Positions 33,236-38,835 of a DNA stretch of 38,835 nucleotides are shown one piece after another. The position numbers were made by a program, and so were the translations under genes. A model generated the notes under the pieces. The model was not told the DNA's origin and did no database searches. It saw only the letters and a list, made by a program, of their open reading frames with translations. Position 1 is the first letter of the stretch, and every line of letters starts with the position of its first letter. The stretch comes from Verrucomicrobiota bacterium (lineage in GTDB: Bacteria > Verrucomicrobiota > Verrucomicrobiia > Chthoniobacterales > UBA10450): assembly GCA_003218755.1 (NCBI GenBank), contig QHOK01000036.1:1-38835 (forward strand), in the 5' to 3' direction.

Positions 33236-33988
33236 TCAATTTTTGCCGGCGACGTGCGCCAGCGCGATATCGGCAAACGTGGACGCCATCGAATCGAAAA
33301 TAGGACCATGGGCGCCGTTGGGTACAATCCAGAGCGCCGACTGCGGGATCCCGCGAAACAGCTCAATCGCCATCTCCACGGGGTAAAGAGGATCGCGGTC
33401 GCCGTGGACGATCAGCGTTCGCGCTGTAATCGTGCTCAGGAGCGGCGGTGTGAATGCCATGTCGTCGTAGCTCGTGGCAAACGATCCTGTCATTGCATAG
33501 AGCTGTAGGATTTGCTGATCGCCATGGACATGGCGACTGCGCAATGTGTCGCGCTCGGCATCCGACAAACGCGCAAACGCTTCCTTGGTGTATGTGGCGG
33601 CCGCTTCTCGCAACTGAGGTGGAAAATAGGGCGTCGCGCTAACAAGGACCATCGCCTGGATTCGGTCCGGCTGCATCGTCGCGACATGCAGCAGAGCCTT
33701 CGCTCCCATGCTCATGCCAATCGCCTTAGCGGTCGCGATCTGAAGATGATCAAGCAATGCAACGACATCGTTCGCGCATTGTTTGAATGTGAAGCACTTG
33801 GATGGATTGGTAGATCGCCCATGCCCCCGCAGATCGGGCACGATGACTCGATAGCCCTGAGGGTCGGACGCAAAAATGTGTTTCCAATCGCTGCCAATAC
33901 CCATGCCTCCGTGCAGAAGCAACAGCGCCTCACCGTCTCCGCGCACCTCGTAGTACATTTCGAATCCGTTCAGCGAGATAGTCGCCAT
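33236..33988 (-). CDS. Alpha/beta-fold hydrolase
   Basis: The 250-residue protein has the alpha/beta hydrolase fold with oxyanion-hole HGGMG (about 26-30), nucleophile Ser93 in GMSMG, acid Asp199 in HGDRDPLYP and base His227 in NGAHGPIF, so the triad is complete. The substrate is not predictable; relatives include esterases, lactonases and C-C hydrolases. ATG 33988 (MATISLNGFEMYYEVRG) gives the usual start; the frame upstream runs into pgeF. It lies 7 bp after the pgeF stop and is probably cotranscribed with it. It converges on lpxA with 7 bp between stops. Confidence 0.88.
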   Translation of the reverse strand: MATISLNGFEMYYEVRGDGEALLLLHGGMGIGSDWKHIFASDPQGYRVIVPDLRGHGRSTNPSKCFTFKQCANDVVALLDHLQIATAKAIGMSMGAKALLHVATMQPDRIQAMVLVSATPYFPPQLREAAATYTKEAFARLSDAERDTLRSRHVHGDQQILQLYAMTGSFATSYDDMAFTPPLLSTITARTLIVHGDRDPLYPVEMAIELFRGIPQSALWIVPNGAHGPIFDSMASTFADIALAHVAGKN

Positions 33989-33995
33989 ATTGAAC

Positions 33996-34655
33996 TTATT
34001 TGGGGCCAAGAAGCGCGAGCATGCGGCCGGTTTTTCCTTTTTCAGCGCGGTACGAGTAGTAACGATCCAGATCACACGCAGTGCATATGGCTGGATCGTG
34101 AATTTCTTTTACGCCAAGCGCGCGACATTGCCGGACGATTTCCGCTGCAAAATCGACTTCGTAGTGCGGCGGACGAATGCAGGGACTGAGTTGCACGATC
34201 ATGTCCTTGGGATCCGATTCAAAGCGTTCGATCATTTGATTGAGCGCATTTGTGACGACGCCGAACTCGGTGCCTTTGCGGCCGGAATGGACCAGACCGA
34301 TAGCCGGCGTTTTTGGATCGACAATGTAAACAGCACAACAGTCAGCGACGTAAACGCCGAGCGCGACACCACGTTGATTGGTGATAATGCCGTCGCAGGC
34401 GGGAAATTCTCTGTCAGTTTTAAATGGCGTATCTACAACTGCGATTTTATTTCCGTGAACTTGTTGCGCGGTGATTAGCGGCCAATCGCCGACGCCGATT
34501 GCCTTGCGAATTGCGCGATGCGCGGAATCGAGACGCTTTAATAGCTCCGGTTTATCGTTCGAAACATCGATGCCGGGAATTCTCTGCGTGAATGCATGGC
34601 GACAGATTTCGATCGCACTCAGCGCGGGAAATTGCTCGAAGGGAAGCTGCGCCAT
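33996..34655 (-). CDS. pgeF: Peptidoglycan editing factor/laccase-domain protein (YfiH family)
   Basis: The 219-residue protein is a PgeF/YfiH (DUF152) family member. Signature metal-site elements are AQQVHGNKIAVV, VADCCAVYI, LVHSGRKGTEFGVV and the C-terminal TACDLDRYYSYRAEKGKTGRMLALLG. In E. coli the protein removes mis-incorporated serine from peptidoglycan precursors; other members show purine nucleoside phosphorylase/adenosine deaminase activity. The start ATG is at 34655. The alpha/beta hydrolase gene follows directly. Upstream lies a palindromic repeat that also borders tolC. Confidence 0.92.
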   Translation of the reverse strand: MAQLPFEQFPALSAIEICRHAFTQRIPGIDVSNDKPELLKRLDSAHRAIRKAIGVGDWPLITAQQVHGNKIAVVDTPFKTDREFPACDGIITNQRGVALGVYVADCCAVYIVDPKTPAIGLVHSGRKGTEFGVVTNALNQMIERFESDPKDMIVQLSPCIRPPHYEVDFAAEIVRQCRALGVKEIHDPAICTACDLDRYYSYRAEKGKTGRMLALLGPK

Positions 34656-34663
34656 TTAGGTTT

Positions 34664-34792
34664 GAAATCCCAAGATCCAAATCCCAATGAAATTCCAAAT
34701 CATCAAATCCCAAAAAGGAGTCAACGCACAACGCGAGTTTTGAACCTGGATTTGAAAATTGTTTGGGATTTGGAACTTGGAACTTGGGATTT
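34664..34792. repeat. AAATCCCAAG palindromic repeat between pgeF and tolC
   Basis: The left part (34664-34712) has GAAATCCCAAGATCCAAATC and CCAAATC units. The right part (34760-34792) has the complement, TTGGGATTTGGAACTTGG and ACTTGGGATT. The 129-bp unit forms a long imperfect hairpin. The tolC stop codon overlaps its right end. Confidence 0.7.
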
Positions 34793-36443
34793 ACTTCGAA
34801 TACGAAGTTCGCGATCTTCCGGTCGAAGTCCGCACCGCGCTATCGTCAGCGTGTTTTGGGTGGCCTTCTGCGTCTACGCCGCTGCCGGTATAATAGGTCT
34901 TCGTTTTCGTGGCCCGCGGCGTGAGATTGGCGAACATCTCGTGGTAGGTGCTCTGTGCGCCTGTGGCTCGATCAAATTCCGCAAGCGAGGAATTGTAACC
35001 GAAAAGCGCCTGCAGGCGCGTTGATTGCGCTGTGAGCAGTTGCACCTGCGCGTTGAGTACATCCAATTGGACTCCTGCGCCTGCGTCCAGCCGCGCCTTG
35101 GCCAGGCGCAGCGCTTCCTCGGCTTGCTCCACGTTTTTCTCCTGACTCTTAATCAGCTCGCGGTTCTGCAGCAAATTTGAATACGCGGTCTGGATTTCCA
35201 GCTCCACCTGCCGAACGTCATCGTCGTAAGTGTTCTTGACTTCCGAAAGGAGGGCACGCTGTTGTATGACCTGGCCAGCGATCGCGCCGCTGTCCCAGAT
35301 CGGCACGCTGCCCTGCACCATTGCGATCCAACCTTTGGAAATATCGTGCCAACTGGAATTCGTGGGCGAGCTGACCCATTCGCCGCCCCCGGTCGTAGTG
35401 ATGGTTGGGAGGTACTGGCCCGCTGCTGCCCGCACTTGCTGCAGTTGATTCAAGACGTTTGCCCGCGCCTGCTTGAGAAACGGACGCCGCTGTTTGCCAA
35501 GCTCGATTGCATCCGCTAACGCGATGGTGCGCGGGGTGTATGGCATTTCGCCTACCACTTCCAGCGGCGGATTTTCACCGCGCCCTGGCTGGAAATCGAG
35601 GCCCAGCGTCTTGGCCAGAGTGATCTTCGAGATACGATAATTATTTTGCGCGGTGATCAGTTGTGGGATTTGATTGTAGAGTGCCACCTCGGCTTGCAAG
35701 ACGTTGAAGCGCGGAACAGTTCCCGCTTCAAAACGATTTAGCTGATCCTTCAATTGCTGTTGCAGCAAATTCACGGATTGCTGCTGCACGTCGATGAGCT
35801 CTCGATTGACCACTACCTGGTAGAACTGCGTTTTCACAGTCGCGATGAGTTGGTCCAGAACATTTCGGAACGCGAAGTAGGCGCTGTCCCGCTGAAAAAA
35901 CGTGCCGCGAATCTCCGGGAAAGTGGTGCCGTTAAAAATCAGCTGCGACCCAAGCACACTAATGGCGTAGGATATATCGCTTGCCTGAGCAGTGCTAATA
36001 ACGACCGGTGTGGGCGATGGAGCGGCTAGGGGTGTCCGCACTTCCTGCGCTTGCGACGGCGGTGGATCAACAAGGGGAGCGGCTGCGCCAGTTCCCGTCG
36101 CAAATGTTGAAGTGGTCGAGGTACCTCCAAGTATGCGGGCGCCGACCAAGTTCGGATCAGTCCAAGTAAAATTCGCCCGCGCGTTGACCTGCGGCAGGGC
36201 CTGCGCACGGACCTGAATGATCACGCCTTTGGTACGTTTGATCTCCTGCTCAGCGTTCAGGAGAGTCGGATTGCGTTGCAGCGCAGTCAGGATCCCTTGA
36301 TCGAGTGTGAAGGTCGGAACTTTGCCTGAAGAAGAGGTACCCCCGCCTCTCGATGTCGATCCTTCGCCTGTGCCGGCGCGCGCCACCGAGCTTGCAGCGA
36401 TCATCGAAGCGGCGAACCCGGAGATTACAAAATATTTTCGCAT
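34791..36443 (-). CDS. TolC family outer membrane efflux protein
   Basis: The 550-residue protein has a signal peptide (MRKYFVISGFAASMIAASSVARA), a Gly/Ser-rich linker and two OEP repeats of long coiled-coil helices. Characteristic stretches are LDQGILTALQRNPTLLNAEQ and QLKDQLNRFEAGTVPRFNVL, then IALADAIELGKQRRPFLKQA and EEALRLAKARLDAGAGVQLD. It forms the outer membrane duct of a tripartite efflux or type I secretion system; the inner-membrane partners are not in the window. A Pro/Thr/Ala-rich insert (about 105-150) lies in the first repeat. The ATG is at 36443, with marR upstream. The C-terminal ~35 residues are low-complexity and end in the repeat. Confidence 0.92.
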   Translation of the reverse strand: MRKYFVISGFAASMIAASSVARAGTGEGSTSRGGGTSSSGKVPTFTLDQGILTALQRNPTLLNAEQEIKRTKGVIIQVRAQALPQVNARANFTWTDPNLVGARILGGTSTTSTFATGTGAAAPLVDPPPSQAQEVRTPLAAPSPTPVVISTAQASDISYAISVLGSQLIFNGTTFPEIRGTFFQRDSAYFAFRNVLDQLIATVKTQFYQVVVNRELIDVQQQSVNLLQQQLKDQLNRFEAGTVPRFNVLQAEVALYNQIPQLITAQNNYRISKITLAKTLGLDFQPGRGENPPLEVVGEMPYTPRTIALADAIELGKQRRPFLKQARANVLNQLQQVRAAAGQYLPTITTTGGGEWVSSPTNSSWHDISKGWIAMVQGSVPIWDSGAIAGQVIQQRALLSEVKNTYDDDVRQVELEIQTAYSNLLQNRELIKSQEKNVEQAEEALRLAKARLDAGAGVQLDVLNAQVQLLTAQSTRLQALFGYNSSLAEFDRATGAQSTYHEMFANLTPRATKTKTYYTGSGVDAEGHPKHADDSAVRTSTGRSRTSYSK

Positions 36444-36514
36444 AAAGAAGGTTTAGCCCAGAGATTAGACGCGTAATCGTAGGCGCGTAGATTCAAACTG
36501 CGCGCTTTTACCGT

Positions 36515-36528
36515 GGTGTGATAACACC
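36515..36528. promoter_or_regulatory. Palindrome upstream of tolC, possible MarR operator
   Basis: GGTGT-GATA-ACACC is a perfect 5-bp inverted repeat lying 72 bp before the tolC start and 20 bp after the marR stop. MarR proteins bind palindromes near their own efflux targets, so this is a candidate site. It could instead be a hairpin at the end of marR. Confidence 0.3.
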
Positions 36529-36547
36529 CCCGGCCAATAGATGAAAA

Positions 36548-37060
36548 TCATTTCGATTGGCAGTAATCATAAATTTTACTGTAAATCTGCAGCCAGGCCT
36601 TCTGCTCATCCGGCGTGAGGTGGTTGAGTACTTTTATCAAATTGCCAATTATCTCCTCGCGAATCCGTCGCACGAGGGCCGAGCCTTTCGGCGTGATGCA
36701 GACCATCACTTTGCGGCGATCGTCTCGCGCAACCGAGCGCATCACGTAGCGAAGATTCTCCAGGCGCGCCACCAAACCGCTCGCGGCTGCGGTGGTGTGC
36801 CCCATCTTCTGCGCAATCGCAGACATGGTGAGCACTTCTTTTCGATCGAGGTAAGCGAGAAGAAAAAATTGCGGGAACGAAACGTTGCCCGGCGCGAGCT
36901 CCTTGCACAGGCGCAGCACAAAACAGCGCTGCATTTCCAATACGATGTGGGAAAGCCGTTCGGCATCCGCACGAATCGGATCGGTCGGAGTTCGTGCAAA
37001 TGCGGTAACCGGTCCCGTGTCCAAGGCGATAAAATTAGAAATGCACGCAGAGCCTGTCAA
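36548..37060 (-). CDS. MarR family transcriptional regulator
   Basis: The product has up to 170 residues with a winged helix: FPQFFLLAYLDRKEVLTMSA, IAQKMGHTTAAASGLVARLE (recognition helix) and the wing RSVARDDRRKVMVCITPKG. Flanking helices supply dimerisation. MarR proteins are usually repressors released by small ligands. The location directly upstream of tolC on the same strand suggests it controls that efflux gene. The start is unclear: TTG at 37060 gives the full open frame, and a second TTG at 37024 is possible; there is no ATG near the expected N-terminus. Confidence 0.88.
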   Translation of the reverse strand: MTGSACISNFIALDTGPVTAFARTPTDPIRADAERLSHIVLEMQRCFVLRLCKELAPGNVSFPQFFLLAYLDRKEVLTMSAIAQKMGHTTAAASGLVARLENLRYVMRSVARDDRRKVMVCITPKGSALVRRIREEIIGNLIKVLNHLTPDEQKAWLQIYSKIYDYCQSK

Positions 37061-37075
37061 ACCCGCTCAACAGGC

Positions 37076-37109
37076 TTTGGAGTGCGGCGACATGTCGCCG
37101 CGCTCCAAA
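37076..37109. repeat. 34-bp near-perfect palindrome between moeA and marR
   Basis: TTTGGAGTGCGGCGACA is followed by TGTCGCCGCGCTCCAAA, complementary except for one pair. It lies 15 bp upstream of the marR start and 15 bp after the moeA stop. It could terminate moeA transcripts or bind a regulator, and it has the look of a dispersed repeat. Confidence 0.65.
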
Positions 37110-37124
37110 TGCAACGCGAGCTCC

Positions 37125-38303
37125 TCACCAATCCCAGATTTGAACATCAACAATTTCATCGGCTTTCAACGAGTGGCCGAGGTCAAGCCGCAGCAACGCA
37201 TTTGATTGGCTCAAACCAAAAAGCGCATGCGATTCCTGGCGGCCAACTGGAGTAAATTTTCCATGTTCGAGTCTGCCGCGAATGTAATGCGCTCGATCGC
37301 TGTCGTTCATGAGATCGACGGTCAACTTCGCCGGCACCTGTGGCAGATTGAGATTGGTTGCGCCCATCATTTTCAAAATCGTGGGACGCACGAACTGCAG
37401 AAAGGTAACGAAAGCGGATACCGGATTGCCCGGCAACCCGAACACTGCGCATTGGTTCAATTGACCGAAGAGAAACGGCTTACCCGGCTTGATTGCCACT
37501 CGCCAGACCTCGATCTGCGCTCCGAGCTTGTACAATGCATCTCTTACTAAGTCGTGCTCCCCAACGGAAACACCGCCGCTGATAATGAGAATGTTATTTT
37601 TGATTCCGCGCTTAATCGCTTCGGTCAAACGTTCCCGGTCGTCACGACAATGTTCTTCCGATTTCACGATCACGCCGCAGCGTTGGACCAATGCGTTAAG
37701 CAAGGCCGAGTTGCTTTCGTAAATTTGGCCGGGCTCGAGTTTGCCGCCGGGCTTCACAAGTTCATCCCCGGTCGAGAGGATCGCGGCTTTCACTTCGCCG
37801 CCGATCATCACTTCGGCAAAGCCTTGTGACGCGAGCAAAGCGAGTGTCGCCGGGCCGATTCGCTCGCCGGCTGCCAGAATCTTCTGGCCCTCGGCAAGAT
37901 CGCAGCCGCGTCGCCTGATAAATTCGCCAGCTTTGACGTCTGTATTTACGACAATCTCGTCGCCGTCACGTGTGACGTCCTCCTGCATGACGATCGCGTC
38001 CGCCCCTTGCGGGACTGGGGCGCCGGTAAAGATTCGGATCGCTTCACCCGCAGAAACACTGAGTTGCTTGTCGCGACCGGCCGGCTGTTCACCGATCACG
38101 CGCAGCCGCTGGCCCTTTTTACACGAGCTTGCGACAACAGCGTAGCCATCCATCGCCGAATTATCGAAGGTGGGCAGCGGCAGCCGCGCGACATAATCTT
38201 CGGCTGCAAAACAATCTAGTGCTTGCGAGAGCGACAATCGTCGTGAAGGCAAAGGCCGAACCGTCTCGACAATCTTCTTTCGCGCTTCTTCTTCGCTGAC
38301 CAC
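37125..38303 (-). CDS. moeA: Molybdopterin molybdenumtransferase
   Basis: MoeA inserts molybdate into adenylylated molybdopterin to complete the molybdenum cofactor. The 392-residue protein has LPTFDNSAMDGYAV (about 43-56), the domain II region IFTGAPVPQGADAIVMQED, the MPT-binding domain with ILSTGDELV and IISGGVSVGEHDLV, then IKPGKPFLFG and GLPGNPVSAFV, and a C-terminal domain IV. All are as in functional MoeA. The start is GTG 38303. It implies molybdoenzymes elsewhere in the genome; no other moa/mog gene is nearby. It is followed by a 34-bp palindrome and marR. Confidence 0.96.
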   Translation of the reverse strand: MVSEEEARKKIVETVRPLPSRRLSLSQALDCFAAEDYVARLPLPTFDNSAMDGYAVVASSCKKGQRLRVIGEQPAGRDKQLSVSAGEAIRIFTGAPVPQGADAIVMQEDVTRDGDEIVVNTDVKAGEFIRRRGCDLAEGQKILAAGERIGPATLALLASQGFAEVMIGGEVKAAILSTGDELVKPGGKLEPGQIYESNSALLNALVQRCGVIVKSEEHCRDDRERLTEAIKRGIKNNILIISGGVSVGEHDLVRDALYKLGAQIEVWRVAIKPGKPFLFGQLNQCAVFGLPGNPVSAFVTFLQFVRPTILKMMGATNLNLPQVPAKLTVDLMNDSDRAHYIRGRLEHGKFTPVGRQESHALFGLSQSNALLRLDLGHSLKADEIVDVQIWDW

Positions 38304-38362
38304 GGCTAATCATTTCAATTAGCAATCGGCGATTGGCAACTCCTGATGATCATGACAAACCC

Positions 38363-38414
38363 TGTAGTCACGTCCCTGTGGGACGTGCGCACGGCGCACA
38401 GCGCCGTGGCTACA
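38363..38414. repeat. Palindromic MITE-like element, TGTAGTCAC family, copy 2
   Basis: The ends TGTAGTCACG and CGTGGCTACA are inverted, and two hairpins lie inside (CACGTCCCTGTGGGACGTG and CACGGCGCACAGCGCCGTG). The element at 2165-2245 has the same ends and layout. Related inverted bits (GGCAATCG/CGATTGGC) flank it at about 38325 and 38450. Confidence 0.6.
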
Positions 38415-38488
38415 TCTCTTCGACAGCACACGAAAGGAGGTCGCGGTTGGCAATCGCCAATTCTTCGCGATATTCTCGCTCTGATTTT

Positions 38489-38576
38489 GGTGAGGTGGCT
38501 GAGTGGTTGAAAGCAGCGCTTTGCTAAAGCGCCGTAGCCCAAAAGGCTACCGAGGGTTCGAATCCCTCCCTCACCG
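38489..38576 (+). tRNA. tRNA-Ser (anticodon GCU)
   Basis: An 88-base class II tRNA. The acceptor GGTGAGG pairs with CCTCACC and the discriminator is G. The anticodon stem GCGCT/AGCGC encloses TTGCTAA with GCT at 38523-38525. The long variable arm (GTAGCC/GGCTAC) is typical of serine tRNAs, and the T arm is GAGGG-TTCGAAT-CCCTC. It reads AGC and AGU codons. CCA is not encoded. Confidence 0.97.
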
Positions 38577-38614
38577 GTTGCCTCGTCCTCAGGGCAAATT
38601 CAGTCTGTCGGAAG

Positions 38615-38835
38615 TTATTTGGTCGTGCCGTTCCTGTAAATAGCAATGGGGCTTGTGGTGGTCGGAATTGAGCTGAGCCTATCACAAGGCACAGGAATAC
38701 CGGATGTTGTAGTGAACGTGTAGCACACTTTCTTTGCGGTCTTAAGCGACTGCTGTGTTTTTGCCGGCACCACTACGTTCTTGCTCGGATCAGCAGCGAA
38801 TGCCGATGCGCAAAACGCGAGCGTGAGCACGACAC
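38615..38835 (-). CDS. Short secreted protein of unknown function, possibly incomplete at the 5' end
   Basis: The frame encodes about 71 residues from a GTG at 38830 and stays open to the window edge, so the true start may lie outside. It opens with the end of a signal peptide (LTLAFCASAFAADPSK), giving a mature exported peptide of about 55 residues with two cysteines and a Thr-rich middle (CYTFTTTSGIPVPC). No family is recognised. It converges with the tRNA-Ser gene. Confidence 0.5.
   Translation of the reverse strand, partial: VVLTLAFCASAFAADPSKNVVVPAKTQQSLKTAKKVCYTFTTTSGIPVPCDRLSSIPTTTSPIAIYRNGTTK

Noticed and set aside
1-38835. CRISPR arrays, prophage or integrase genes, toxin-antitoxin pairs
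   Set aside because: No regularly spaced direct repeats, cas genes, phage structural genes or recombinases are seen. The tRNA-Ser gene is a possible integration site, but no integrase or repeated 3' end lies nearby within the window.

Overview
The window is a chromosomal stretch from a Gram-negative, probably aerobic bacterium, most likely a soil-type Verrucomicrobiota (Spartobacteria/Chthoniobacterales-like). The reasons are lpxA and a TolC/Wza/Wzc envelope gene set, a three-gene sdhCAB with a fused cytochrome b subunit, a cyanobacteria-like pgi, and many short palindromic dispersed repeats between the genes. Taxonomy is inferred from gene content and style; there is no rRNA in the window.

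Layout. 1-2142: the 5' part of a type II/IV pseudopilin gene (minus), a repeat-rich gap of about 780 bp, and a secreted FecR-domain protein. 2473-6121: icd and an S9 peptidase, separated by a palindromic repeat. 6186-10761 (minus): a complete dlt-type operon in the order dltD-dltC-dltX-dltA-dltB, including a 45-residue DltX-like microprotein that starts at GTG. 10929-14710: pgi, a soluble histidine kinase and a sigma54 response regulator. 14835-15948 (minus): queE-queD for queuosine. 16153-23979: an exopolysaccharide export and polymerisation locus (frameshifted outer-membrane barrel, Wza-like protein, BY-kinase Wzc, then on the opposite strand an O-antigen ligase/polymerase and an initiating sugar transferase). 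24154-27571: sdhCAB. 27737-34655: housekeeping genes (ispE, pyrF, lipM-like, polyprenyl synthase, radC, lpxA, an alpha/beta hydrolase, pgeF). 34791-38303 (minus): tolC with a marR upstream, and moeA. 38489-38576: tRNA-Ser(GCU), followed by a short secreted protein that runs to the window edge.

Two themes stand out. First, the cell envelope: the dlt operon implies D-alanylation (or related amino-acylation) of a surface polymer in a Gram-negative that should lack teichoic acid, and a polysaccharide export locus lies about 5 kb away. Second, at least six families of short inverted repeats sit between genes and have been absorbed into them. They supply stop codons (ispE, tolC), a start codon (lipM-like gene), most of a signal peptide (S9 peptidase), and they fill a decayed copy of the lpxA 5' end.

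Central metabolism is represented by icd and sdhCAB (TCA cycle), pgi (glycolysis/gluconeogenesis and sugar-nucleotide supply), a lipoylation enzyme (2-oxoacid dehydrogenases), and isoprenoid enzymes ispE plus a long-chain prenyl synthase (quinone side chain or undecaprenyl-type carrier).
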